Part shown: positions 1 to 7,007 of the stretch, piece after piece
Numbering within the stretch: position 1 is the first letter of the stretch
How the letters are laid out: every line of letters starts with the position of its first letter
Source: Sinomicrobium weinanense
Lineage (GTDB): Bacteria; Bacteroidota; Bacteroidia; Flavobacteriales; Flavobacteriaceae
Direction of reading: 5' to 3'
Length of the DNA stretch: 64,000 nucleotides
NCBI RefSeq assembly: GCF_018863395.1
Contig: NZ_JAHKRR010000001.1
Location: 186,001-250,000 of the forward strand
The notes under the pieces: model-generated
Seen by the model: only the letters and a program-made list of their open reading frames with translations
What the model was told of the DNA's origin: nothing
Database searches by the model: none
Program-made: the position numbers and the translations under genes

Positions 1-81
1 AGAGGTACCACGGAAAAGGTTTGTAGATAAGATCCATAGTTATAATATTATATTGCGAAAATACGGACATTCGTCAGGAAC

Positions 82-101
82 TGTGTAACTCCGGTTACAC
101 A
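82..101. terminator. small hairpin, possible terminator
   Basis: An 8-bp perfect stem (TGTGTAAC / GTTACACA) with a TCCG loop lies about 20 bases beyond the stop codon of the minus-strand lipoprotein gene ending at 122. No T-run follows on the minus strand. On the plus strand a short T-run follows after AAAAGGG. It could end transcription from either side, and the call is weak. Confidence 0.3.
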
Positions 102-121
102 AAAGGGTTTTTCAATATGGC

Positions 122-571
122 TTATAGCTTAACGGACCTCGTGGTCATTTCTTTAGGGTCGCCGTTTTCATGGAATATTGCTTCGGTCTTCAGAATTTCG
201 CAGGAGTCTGTCCGGAATTCGGATTCTACGGACAGCGTAGGGTCCTGTCCTATGCAATGTATCAGTATAGAGTCTGTTTCCTGTGCGGCCTTATCCTTAC
301 GGATCAGCCACAGGTACTGACTAGAAGCCTTCAGGTCCAGTATACTTGTGAAAAGCGTGGTTCCGATTAGTTTTTTCTCTATTTCTATCACGGTGTCTTT
401 GTGAAAAACAGTGAACTTTTTCAGCTCGTTGTTGTAATCCATGGTCTTTTCGAGTGCAGTCAGGGCACATGCGGGAATGTTCTTCACAATTTCAACAGGT
501 GGTTTGCCGACGGTTTGTTTTGTCTTGCAGGAAAGTAACACAAGAGGAAATATCCAGAATATTTTTCTCAT
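122..571 (-). CDS. small lipoprotein, unknown function
   Basis: Product of 149 residues. It opens with a short positively charged and hydrophobic segment ending in the lipobox LLSC, with Cys15 as the lipidated residue, so it should be a secreted lipoprotein anchored in a membrane. The start at 571 is chosen because it places the signal peptide at the N-terminus. A longer frame from 613 would add 14 residues with no clear signal. The mature part holds three further cysteines and no motif I recognise. The VOC gene ends about 108 bases upstream on the same strand, so co-transcription is possible. The function is unknown. Confidence 0.6.
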   Translation of the reverse strand: MRKIFWIFPLVLLSCKTKQTVGKPPVEIVKNIPACALTALEKTMDYNNELKKFTVFHKDTVIEIEKKLIGTTLFTSILDLKASSQYLWLIRKDKAAQETDSILIHCIGQDPTLSVESEFRTDSCEILKTEAIFHENGDPKEMTTRSVKL

Positions 572-678
572 ACAAATAAAATGATTTGCAATAAGGCAGT
601 TGAATAAGTTCAATGAAAGCCCCTTCTGTTTTAGCTTAAAAAACGAAAATGATTGTTTTTGTGTGATGCATTAAAATA

Positions 679-1071
679 CTAACCCTGGGGAATATCTTCC
701 CAAAGCCCGAGGATGTTGCCTTCAGTATCCTTTACATAGGCAAAAAAACCCATGTTCTCGATGGCTTCTTTGGGTTTGACGATCGTCCCTCCGGCATTCT
801 TAACCTTTTCGAGGTATTCATCCACGGAAGGCACATTAATGGTTATAGAAGGAGTCGTTACCTGGGCTTCACGCAGAAAGATGCCGCCGTTAATGGCTCC
901 GGGCTCTTTAGGCTGATAGGTGGTTTCGTCAGTGTCGACCGTCCTGGCCCCTACATAAACAGAACCATCGGGCATAGGCCAGTCTTGCATTTGCCAATCG
1001 AAAATGCTGTAAAATTTTTTGGCCCGCTCAAGATCGTCTGCGGGAATTTCGAAATGGACTACTTTTTTCAT
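679..1071 (-). CDS. VOC family protein (glyoxalase-like)
   Basis: A 130-residue cytosolic protein of the vicinal oxygen chelate superfamily, which includes glyoxalases, dioxygenases and antibiotic-binding proteins. It has the usual beta-alpha-beta-beta-beta pattern twice. It opens with VVHFEIPADDLERAKKFY, the typical first module, and ends in DTEGNILGLWED, the usual last-strand metal-ligand region with a glutamate. Length fits single-domain members of the family. The substrate cannot be told from sequence. A -7 box on the same strand lies 31 bases upstream of the start codon at 1103-1110, so the gene probably has its own promoter. The unknown lipoprotein gene at 122-571 follows. Confidence 0.85.
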   Translation of the reverse strand: MKKVVHFEIPADDLERAKKFYSIFDWQMQDWPMPDGSVYVGARTVDTDETTYQPKEPGAINGGIFLREAQVTTPSITINVPSVDEYLEKVKNAGGTIVKPKEAIENMGFFAYVKDTEGNILGLWEDIPQG

Positions 1072-1102
1072 GGCTGGAATATTTTAAGGTGTTTGTGTGA
1101 TA

Positions 1103-1110
1103 CAAATATA
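1103..1110 (-). promoter_or_regulatory. -7 promoter box of the VOC gene
   Basis: Reading on the minus strand the sequence is TATATTTG, a full match to the Bacteroidetes -7 consensus TAnnTTTG. It lies 31 bases upstream of the VOC start. No convincing -33 TTG was found at the expected distance. Confidence 0.5.
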
Positions 1111-1452
1111 GCTTTTTGAATGAAAATATGTTGTTGATTATTAAACTTTTATAGAAGTATGGTCCAATAAATATATGGAACAGGGGATTGTTTTTTTTGT
1201 TTTAAAAACTGTTTTGATTTTGTTTTTGGAGCATTTATAGCGTGTGTTTGTCAGAACCTGTAAGATTGAAGAAGATTGATAGAAGAGTGATGAAAAACGG
1301 ACCACAAACATTTCAATCTCATTCAATCTCAGGGCGTAGCCCGATCAATCTGCTATCAATCTTTTAACCATCCCTTTGCCAGCACAGAAAAAACCGCCTG
1401 AAAGAACTGAAAATCTCAACTCAAAAATTCGTAACCCGTAATACCATTTATG

Positions 1453-1460
1453 TATCTTTG
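1453..1460 (+). promoter_or_regulatory. -7 box 4 bases from the start codon
   Basis: TATCTTTG matches TAnnTTTG exactly and ends only four bases before the ATG at 1465. With the usual distance from -7 box to transcription start, the mRNA would begin at or very near the ATG, so the transcript is probably leaderless. This also argues for 1465 rather than the upstream ATG at 1450 as the start. Confidence 0.5.
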
Positions 1461-1464
1461 CCCC

Positions 1465-1824
1465 ATGGAAATTCTGAGTGAACAGGAATTACATAACCTC
1501 GCTATGAATATTGTCGGGAAGGACCTGGAAAACCGGGGTTTTGAGTTTCTCGCCGTAAACAGCCAGCTCAAAAAAGACCCCCAGTTCGTCTGTCTCAAAA
1601 ACAAGAAATTACATTTTGTGGTGGTCAAAGCCGTGAAGTATCCGGACAATCCGAAAAAATACGATGCGACATTCATGGAAACCGTAAAGGAACACGCCCT
1701 GAAATTCAAGGCGAGAACCTATTATGCAGGGGTGGGGATTGCCGATGCGGAAGATTATGAAAAACCGGTATTAAAAGGCCGTAATTATATAGTAAATTAT
1801 GATGGGATTCAGGAAATCGTTTAG
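1465..1824 (+). CDS. conserved small protein upstream of ApbE
   Basis: A 119-residue soluble protein with no signal peptide or membrane segment. From memory, homologues next to apbE in flavobacteria are often labelled NADH:quinone reductase subunit F, but no cysteine cluster for a 2Fe-2S centre and no FAD or NADH domain is visible, so that label would mislead. The pattern of strands around KKLHFVVVKAVKYP and later RTYYAGVGIADAED loosely recalls a small alpha-beta fold. The end of the gene overlaps the start of apbE by 26 bases, which implies translational coupling. The start at 1465 is chosen because MEILSEQELH begins the conserved part and a -7 box lies just upstream. A role linked to flavinylation by ApbE is possible but inferred only from the overlap. 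Confidence 0.75.
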   Translation: MEILSEQELHNLAMNIVGKDLENRGFEFLAVNSQLKKDPQFVCLKNKKLHFVVVKAVKYPDNPKKYDATFMETVKEHALKFKARTYYAGVGIADAEDYEKPVLKGRNYIVNYDGIQEIV

Positions 1825-2833
1825 CATTTTAGTGGTTTTTACCTTGCTGGGTATGGGATTTACAGGATGTAAATCCCAGGAAAAATCCCGGACCATGACC
1901 ATTAGCGGAGAGGCCCAGGGAAGTACGTATAGCATTAAGTATATTTCTGATGAGCAGGAAGACCTGAAACCCGCAATAGATTCCATATTGCTGGCTATTG
2001 ATATGTCTATGTCTACATACAGGCCGGATTCTGATATTTCCAGGATCAATGCCGGAGACAGTACCGTAGTGGTCGATGAGAACTTCCGGAATGTCTTTCT
2101 CGGTTCGCAGAAGATCTGGAAAGAGTCCGGTGGAAGTTTTGACCCTACCATAGGAACACTGGTCAGGGCCTGGGGCTTTGGCCCGGACCATCACCGTATC
2201 CCTCTGGACAGTACCAGGGTAGACAGCCTTCTGCAATACTGCGGATTTGAAAAGGTGGCGCTGACACCGCAAAATACCATTTGGAAAAAAGATAAAAATA
2301 TCTACTTTGATTTTAATTCCATCGCCCAGGGGTACACCGTAGACGTTATTGTCAATTTTTTCCTGGACCGGGGAATTGACGATTTTATCGTGGAAGTTGG
2401 AGGAGAGCTCGCAGCTCACGGAAGAAACACGGAAAAAGACAAGAACTGGGTGGTCGGTATTGACGACCCGCTGCAAGGAACGGAAGGACGTACTTTTATC
2501 GCCAAAATAAATATAAACAATTTAGGAATGGCCACTTCCGGGAATTACCGTAAAACCATTACCGATTCCATTACCGGGGAAAAATATGTCCATACTGTAG
2601 ACCCCAAAACAGGATTTACCAAAAAGGGAAGTGTGGTGAGCACGACCGTCCTGGCCGAAACCTGTATGGAAGCCGATGCCTATGCCACCACCTTTATGGT
2701 CATGGACCTGGAAAGGTCGAAAGAGTTTTTAAAAACAAAGCCGGAATTGCATGCCTTTATCCTCTATATGGACGAAAACAACGAAATGCAGAAGTATATG
2801 ACCGAAGGATTTAAGGCATTGTTATTGAAATAA
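1799..2833 (+). CDS. apbE: FAD:protein FMN transferase (ApbE), lipoprotein
   Basis: This enzyme covalently attaches FMN from FAD to a Thr or Ser of target flavoproteins such as NqrB, NqrC and RnfG, using Mg2+, on the outer face of the inner membrane. The 344-residue product starts with a lipoprotein signal ending in FTGCKS. It keeps the family motifs GGSFDPTIGTLVRAWGFG, DFNSIAQGYTVD, VEVGGELAAHG and VHTVDPKTG. Length is normal for the family. Two tandem ATG codons stand at 1799 and 1802. The gene overlaps the 119-residue reading frame before it by 26 bases, so both are probably expressed from the promoter at 1453. No Nqr or Rnf gene is in the window, so its target lies elsewhere. Confidence 0.95.
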   Translation: MMGFRKSFSILVVFTLLGMGFTGCKSQEKSRTMTISGEAQGSTYSIKYISDEQEDLKPAIDSILLAIDMSMSTYRPDSDISRINAGDSTVVVDENFRNVFLGSQKIWKESGGSFDPTIGTLVRAWGFGPDHHRIPLDSTRVDSLLQYCGFEKVALTPQNTIWKKDKNIYFDFNSIAQGYTVDVIVNFFLDRGIDDFIVEVGGELAAHGRNTEKDKNWVVGIDDPLQGTEGRTFIAKININNLGMATSGNYRKTITDSITGEKYVHTVDPKTGFTKKGSVVSTTVLAETCMEADAYATTFMVMDLERSKEFLKTKPELHAFILYMDENNEMQKYMTEGFKALLLK

Positions 2834-2942
2834 GGCCCGTGACGGGGAAAACCACAAAGATCACAAAGCAGGCACAGAGGTCACAAAGTATCGTATTGAA
2901 ATTAAATGTATAACCCGAATCTTTAATATTGGATACAAAACT

Positions 2943-2972
2943 AATGAACTCCCCAACTCCAAGACTCCAAAA
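2943..2972. repeat. period-8 ACTCCAAN tract
   Basis: Three to four imperfect units of an ACTCCAAA/ACTCCAAG type lie between the ends of two convergent genes (apbE and the methyltransferase). The same unit recurs at 5872-5905, 47172-47232 and 63541-63610. No coding function is seen. Confidence 0.6.
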
Positions 2973-3737
2973 CTACTTATAGCAAACAGGAATGATCTCC
3001 CCATCGGCCAAAGCATAGCGTTTTACCTGTTCGGGGGGGAGTTTTTTGGTATAGTCTGCTTCCTCAACCTTAAAGCCGATGTCCCTTAACTTGTTAAAAT
3101 AATCCCTGCCGTATACCCGTACGTGGTCGTACTGCCCGAAAATGGCTGCCCTTTCTTTGGGATCGGTAATGGAGTCGTCTTCAAAAGTTGTTTCCCGGCC
3201 CAGGTCCTGGGGGATCTGGAAGATCCCTGTTCCGCCCGGTTTTAGTATACGGTATAATTCCTGCATGGCCCTTGTATCGTCAGGGATATGTTCCAGGACG
3301 TGATTGCAGAGCACAAAGTCAAAGCTGTTGTCCTCGAAGGGCAGATTGCAGATATCTGCCTTTACATCTGCCAGGGGCGATTCCAGGTCGGTAGTGGTAT
3401 AATCCAGGTTGGGTTGTTTCCGGAAGCGTTTGTAAAAAGCCTGTTCCGGGGCAAAATGTAATACTTTTTTCGGGGCGGTAAAGAAATCCGTCTCGTGCTG
3501 AAGGTAGAGCCATAAAAGGCGGTGCCTTTCCAGGGATAGTGTTCCGGGTGCCAGGACATTTTCCCGTTGCTTTTCATAGCCATAAGGCAGGAACGAACAA
3601 TAACTCCTGCCGTCGATGGGATCGGTATAAGTGCTTCCCCGCAGCGCAAAGGCAAGTACAGGCCTTACCCAGTAGCTTATCCGGATAAGGAAGGGCCTCG
3701 GGATGAGGTTCAATATGGTTTTGAACAACCTTTTCAT
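2973..3737 (-). CDS. SAM-dependent methyltransferase
   Basis: A 254-residue class I methyltransferase. The core begins near residue 90 with VLHFAPEQAFYKRF, a variant of motif I without the usual GxGxG. Next come DLESPLADVKADICNLPF (acidic residue for SAM ribose binding) and FDFVLCNHVLEHIPDD, the methyltransf_11-type motif IV region. The first 50 residues are hydrophobic and basic, suggesting membrane contact. The substrate is unknown. The gene follows map on the same strand with a gap of 51 bases, so the two may be co-transcribed. The segment after its stop (2834-2972) holds the period-8 ACTCC tract. Confidence 0.85.
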   Translation of the reverse strand: MKRLFKTILNLIPRPFLIRISYWVRPVLAFALRGSTYTDPIDGRSYCSFLPYGYEKQRENVLAPGTLSLERHRLLWLYLQHETDFFTAPKKVLHFAPEQAFYKRFRKQPNLDYTTTDLESPLADVKADICNLPFEDNSFDFVLCNHVLEHIPDDTRAMQELYRILKPGGTGIFQIPQDLGRETTFEDDSITDPKERAAIFGQYDHVRVYGRDYFNKLRDIGFKVEEADYTKKLPPEQVKRYALADGEIIPVCYK

Positions 3738-3788
3738 AAGGCAGGGCCTTCCGGATTTACAGGTTCGGAATGATAGGGAACAGGCATT

Positions 3789-4607
3789 TTATAATACCAG
3801 TGCTTTTTTTCTGAATTCGTCCTCTTCATTGCTCTCAATGCCCAGGGCTTCGTAGATATAGGCAAAAGTGGAGAGCAGTTCGGGCTTGCCGTCCACCAGG
3901 GCTACATCGTGCTCAAAATGTGCGCTCGGTTTGCCGTCGGCAGTGACAATGGTCCATCCGTCTTTTAACTGTTTGATCCTTTGGGTCCCCATGTTTATCA
4001 TAGGCTCTATGGCAACAACCATTCCTTCTATGAATTTTTTACCGCGGCCTCTTTTTCCATAGTTGGGCATTTCAGGGTCTTCATGCATTTTTTCTCCTAC
4101 ACCGTGGCCTACCAGCTCCCGGACTACGCCATAACCGTGCTTTTCACAATATTGCTGAATGGCATGGCCAACGTCGCCTACGCGGTTGCCCGCTTTAAAC
4201 TCTTTAATGCCTATATAGAGTGATTCTTTAGTTACTTCCAGTAATTTTTTGGTTTCCGGGGCTATCTCTCCGATCTCAAATGTGTAGGCGTGATCTCCGT
4301 AAAACCCATTCATTAAAGCACCACAATCTATGGATACGATATCACCTTCCTTCAGGGGTTCATCGGTAGGAAGGCCGTGAACTACCGCCATATTGATACT
4401 GGTAAGCAGGGTAGACGGGCAGTCGTACAAACCTAAAAAACCCGGTTTGGCCCCGTGGTCCCTGATAAATTGTTCGGCGAGTTTATCCAGTTGTATGGTG
4501 GTAACGCCGGGTTTTACTTCTTTGGCCAGCATCCCCAGTGTTTTGGATACGATGAGGGCACTTTCCCGCATTAACTCTATCTGTTCCGGCGATTTTACAT
4601 GTATCAT
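3789..4607 (-). CDS. map: methionine aminopeptidase type I
   Basis: Cytosolic metalloprotease that removes the initiator Met from nascent proteins when the second residue is small. The 272-residue sequence carries the five metal ligands in order: Asp in VSIDCGALMNG, Asp in GFYGDHAYTF, His in VGHGVGEKMHED, Glu in VAIEPMINMG, and Glu in SAHFEHDVALV. The substrate His appears in VVHGLPTDE. The product is slightly longer than the E. coli enzyme, with a charged C-terminal extension after residue 250. A -7 box on the minus strand at 4662-4669 lies 54 bases upstream. The methyltransferase gene follows closely. It does not sit in a ribosomal-protein operon here. Confidence 0.96.
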   Translation of the reverse strand: MIHVKSPEQIELMRESALIVSKTLGMLAKEVKPGVTTIQLDKLAEQFIRDHGAKPGFLGLYDCPSTLLTSINMAVVHGLPTDEPLKEGDIVSIDCGALMNGFYGDHAYTFEIGEIAPETKKLLEVTKESLYIGIKEFKAGNRVGDVGHAIQQYCEKHGYGVVRELVGHGVGEKMHEDPEMPNYGKRGRGKKFIEGMVVAIEPMINMGTQRIKQLKDGWTIVTADGKPSAHFEHDVALVDGKPELLSTFAYIYEALGIESNEEDEFRKKALVL

Positions 4608-4661
4608 TTCCTTGTTGTTTATGGTGTTCCGCAGTGTTTATGGCGGAAATAATTATCCGCG

Positions 4662-4669
4662 CAAAAATA
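4662..4669 (-). promoter_or_regulatory. -7 promoter box of map
   Basis: TATTTTTG on the minus strand, a full match to TAnnTTTG, 54 bases from the map start. No clear -33 element. It lies beside the repeat tract at 4688-4787. Confidence 0.4.
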
Positions 4670-4687
4670 GGAATTAATCTGCAAACA

Positions 4688-4787
4688 TTGAAAGTTACAA
4701 GTTGCAGGTTGCAAGTTACACGTTAAATTGCCGTGTATACCTCAAACCTGCAACCTGTAACCGGCAACAGGCAACCGGCAACTTCCA
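4688..4787. repeat. period-7 GTTGCAG / CGGCAAC tract, self-complementary
   Basis: Left half is built from GTTGCAGGTTGCAAGTTAC-type heptads. The right half has ACCTGCAACCTGTAAC and CAACCGG heptads that are complementary to it, so the transcript could fold into an imperfect hairpin. It lies between map (start 4607) and the DinB gene (stop 4822), both on the minus strand, and could serve as a terminator for the DinB gene. No reading frame here looks coding. Confidence 0.6.
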
Positions 4788-4821
4788 ACAATCAAATGTG
4801 AATGACCAGTTTCCGATATTC

Positions 4822-5292
4822 CTAACGGATAACATCAGTATCCACCGGTATATACCCCAGGTGCCGGCTGAGGGAAAGAATCTGTCCCTTGTGGTGAAAT
4901 TCGTGAGTAATGACATGGGTGAAAAGTTGCAGGGGCGAAATATTTCTTTCCCGGTTGTTTACCCGTAGTGGGATTTTAGCCGTAAAACCTGAAGCATAGC
5001 GGCTGAAAAATTCTTTCATCAGGGTATCGATGTCCCCGTAGAAAATGCGTAGTTCACTCGTTGTGGTTATCGAAGAGAAGCGGGTGAACTCCGTACTTTT
5101 GTGTAATGCGCGTTGGCCTATCCACAATTCGTAAGTATTTCCAGTATGTACCAGCAGATTGCGTATGCTTCCCCTGCCAAAAGAGCTGTTTTCCCTGGTA
5201 AAATCTTCCCTGGAAATGGTGTCGCAGTATTGAAACAGGACTTCCCGGGACTGTTTGATCAGGTCGTATTGCGTGGTCAGTGTATTTTTCAT
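4822..5292 (-). CDS. DinB/YfiT-like four-helix protein
   Basis: A 156-residue cytosolic protein of the DinB superfamily, four-helix bundles that bind a divalent metal through three histidines. Candidate ligands are His49 (LLVHTG) and the pair in FTHVITHEFHHKGQIL near the C-terminus, which is the family signature. Some relatives are thiol-dependent transferases, but most in Bacteroidetes have no known role. The gene starts 20 bases after the DoxX stop codon, so the two form a probable operon with DoxX first. A second, more distant member begins at 63622. Confidence 0.85.
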   Translation of the reverse strand: MKNTLTTQYDLIKQSREVLFQYCDTISREDFTRENSSFGRGSIRNLLVHTGNTYELWIGQRALHKSTEFTRFSSITTTSELRIFYGDIDTLMKEFFSRYASGFTAKIPLRVNNRERNISPLQLFTHVITHEFHHKGQILSLSRHLGYIPVDTDVIR

Positions 5293-5311
5293 TGTTATAA
5301 TATCCGGGTCA

Positions 5312-5749
5312 TTACATATTTCCTTGTGAAGGATCAGCCTTTTTTCTCTTACTTTCGAGATACGAATCTACGGAATACCTTCCGGCATGCATAAAATAGA
5401 TCAGGAAAGATACGGCCAGCAGGTGAATGGCCGGGGCTGTGTTTAAATAAGAGTCGCCTGCTAACAGGTGTGCGCCGACGATGGCTACGATAAAATTCAG
5501 GATCATCAACAGGCTGAAGATTCTTACCTTATACCCAGCAATCCAGCTAAGGCCGGTAAAAAACTGGGCATATACCGATACAACGGCACAGAGCAGTGGA
5601 AGGGGAAAGCCTTTGGCAGCCAGAAATCCCTGAAATTCGAGCATTCTGTCCCAGTCCGTGATATTGTCTATGGAGCCATATATGAGCCGTATCCCGAAGG
5701 CCAGCCGTATGACCAGTAAGGCGATATCTTTTCGTGTTTCCTGGTTCAT
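5312..5749 (-). CDS. DoxX family membrane protein
   Basis: A 145-residue inner-membrane protein with four predicted helices at about residues 8-26, 50-68, 76-95 and 102-120. The conserved small residues GIRLIYGSIDNI in the first segment and GLSWIAGYKVRIFS between helices two and three fit the DoxX family. Relatives act near quinone or thiol redox systems, but the role here is unknown. The N-terminus is short and cytosolic and the C-terminus is charged. It heads a two-gene unit with the DinB gene downstream. A weak -7 candidate TATCTTTA-type box lies about 40-50 bases upstream. Confidence 0.85.
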   Translation of the reverse strand: MNQETRKDIALLVIRLAFGIRLIYGSIDNITDWDRMLEFQGFLAAKGFPLPLLCAVVSVYAQFFTGLSWIAGYKVRIFSLLMILNFIVAIVGAHLLAGDSYLNTAPAIHLLAVSFLIYFMHAGRYSVDSYLESKRKKADPSQGNM

Positions 5750-5871
5750 GCCCGAAATTTTTTAAGTGTTAGAAGAAACTATGTGTATAAAGATATAAAT
5801 TAACATGCAATTAAAGGAAAGACAGTGAGTTAATGAGCCCCATAGTTTGGGATTTTCTGGAATTGTTTCAC

Positions 5872-5905
5872 TCCCCAACTCCAAAACTCCAAAACCAAAA
5901 CACAA
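5872..5905. repeat. period-8 ACTCCAAA tract
   Basis: Units CTCCCCAA, CTCCAAAA and CTCCAAAA stand in the gap between doxX and the PPK2 gene. A longer in-frame extension of the PPK2 gene from 5833 would translate this tract, which is why it is not used as the start. Confidence 0.6.
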
Positions 5906-5960
5906 TCCAATCCTCGCTCGTTTTGACAGAGCATTCATGCCCGAATAGGATTTTCTTTTT

Positions 5961-5968
5961 TATCTTTA
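5961..5968 (+). promoter_or_regulatory. near-consensus -7 box of the PPK2 gene
   Basis: TATCTTTA differs from TAnnTTTG in the last base only and lies 17 bases upstream of the ATG at 5986. Confidence 0.35.
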
Positions 5969-5985
5969 GCTGCAAACCGTACGAT

Positions 5986-6864
5986 ATGGAAAAAATAAAG
6001 ACTTCAGATTACAGGGTCGGAAAAGAGATTAGCTTAAAGGAGATCCCCACATTAAACACCCTTGGTGCCACGGAAGAAGAATTGGAAAAAGCCCTGGCCA
6101 AAGAGCGGAATAAACTCGCCAAATTCCAGAACAGGATGTATGCCCATGGAAAATACGGAGTGCTGATTTGTATACAGGGTATGGACACTGCCGGAAAAGA
6201 CAGCCTTATCCGTGAAGTCTTTAAAGATCTCAATGCCCGTGGGGTAGTGGTGCACAGTTTTAAGACACCGTCTGTACGCGAACTCAGGCACGATTATCTC
6301 TGGAGGCATTATATGGCCCTGCCCGAACGGGGAAAGTTCAGCGTTTTTAACCGTACCCATTACGAAAATGTGCTGGTTACCCGGGTGCATCCCGAATATA
6401 TCCTGAATGAGAATATTCCCGGTATAGAAAGTACAGACAACATAGGCCCCGGATTCTGGAGCAAAAGGTTTGAACAGATCAACAATTTTGAAAAACACGC
6501 TGTGGAGAACGGGACGATCATATTCAAATTCTTCCTGCACCTGTCTAAAGAAGAACAGCGGCATCGGCTGCTTCGCCGGCTCAATAAAGAAAACAAGAAC
6601 TGGAAGTTTTCTCCCGGCGACCTGAAAGAACGGAAACTGTGGGACAATTATCAAAAATGCTATGAAGAAGCCATAAACCACACATCCACCGCACATGCCC
6701 CCTGGTATGTGATCCCGGCAGACAACAAAAAAGCATCACGGTTGATCCTGGCCGATATTCTCTACGACGAACTCAAGGAATATAAAGATGTCAGGGAGCC
6801 CGAACTGAACCACGAGACCAGGGCACATCTGGAAGATTATAAAAAACAGTTGGAAGGAGAATAG
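5986..6864 (+). CDS. polyphosphate kinase 2 family protein
   Basis: Transfers phosphate between inorganic polyphosphate and nucleotides (NDP or NMP) in the cytosol. The 292-residue product has the PPK2 P-loop fold: Walker A GMDTAGKDS near residue 60, the lid-side FKTPSVRELRHDYLWRHY, the Walker B-like FSVFNRTHYENVLVTRVHP, and the basic HLSKEEQRHRLLRRL. C-terminal HAPWYVIPADNKKASR completes the family pattern. Single-domain length fits class I or III. Whether it prefers ADP, GDP or AMP cannot be decided here. The start at 5986 (MEKIKTSDYRVG) is used because the upstream extension runs through repeat sequence. TATCTTTA at 5961-5968 is a near-match -7 box 17 bases before it. Confidence 0.92.
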   Translation: MEKIKTSDYRVGKEISLKEIPTLNTLGATEEELEKALAKERNKLAKFQNRMYAHGKYGVLICIQGMDTAGKDSLIREVFKDLNARGVVVHSFKTPSVRELRHDYLWRHYMALPERGKFSVFNRTHYENVLVTRVHPEYILNENIPGIESTDNIGPGFWSKRFEQINNFEKHAVENGTIIFKFFLHLSKEEQRHRLLRRLNKENKNWKFSPGDLKERKLWDNYQKCYEEAINHTSTAHAPWYVIPADNKKASRLILADILYDELKEYKDVREPELNHETRAHLEDYKKQLEGE

Positions 6865-6914
6865 ATTTTGTGGACAATAGTCCTTAATTTTGGCCTTTCC
6901 TCGGTTTTAGCATG

Positions 6915-6971
6915 TCCTGAGCTAGCCTGCACTGAGCTTGTCGAAGTGTAGAAGTGTCGAAGGGCTCGGGA
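6915..6971. repeat. dispersed repeat family 1, copy A
   Basis: Starts TCCTGAGCTAGCCTGCACTG and ends CGAAGGGCTCGGGA. The copy at 52216-52265 in reverse orientation shares both ends and the middle GTCGAAGTG. The ends are near inverted repeats, so the element can fold. It lies between the PPK2 stop and the M28 peptidase start. Confidence 0.7.
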
Positions 6972-7007
6972 ACCGGAAACCAGAAATCTAAAAAACCCCG
7001 ATAAACA

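Larger units (their letters stand above)
1072..1464. repeat. intergenic gap with CAATCT-type inverted repeat
   Basis: This 393-base gap between divergent genes carries both promoters and one repeat. The segment 1262-1366 is rich in AGATTGA on the left and TCAATCT on the right. An 11-bp inverted pair (AAGATTGATAG at 1272-1282, CTATCAATCTT at 1353-1363) could fold. The right half has a close relative at 30085-30126. A 61-codon frame at 1141-1326 has no ribosome-binding or composition support and is not called. Confidence 0.5.

Noticed and set aside
1141-1326. 61-codon frame on the minus strand
   Set aside because: Lies in AT-rich intergenic DNA that includes repeat sequence, without ribosome-binding site or recognisable product.
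1465-1824. NADH:quinone reductase subunit F
   Set aside because: No ferredoxin cysteines or FAD/NADH-binding motifs are present in 119 residues.
5833-5985. Upstream extension of the PPK2 gene
   Set aside because: It contains the ACTCC tract and a Phe-rich run of no family similarity. The conserved part starts at 5986.
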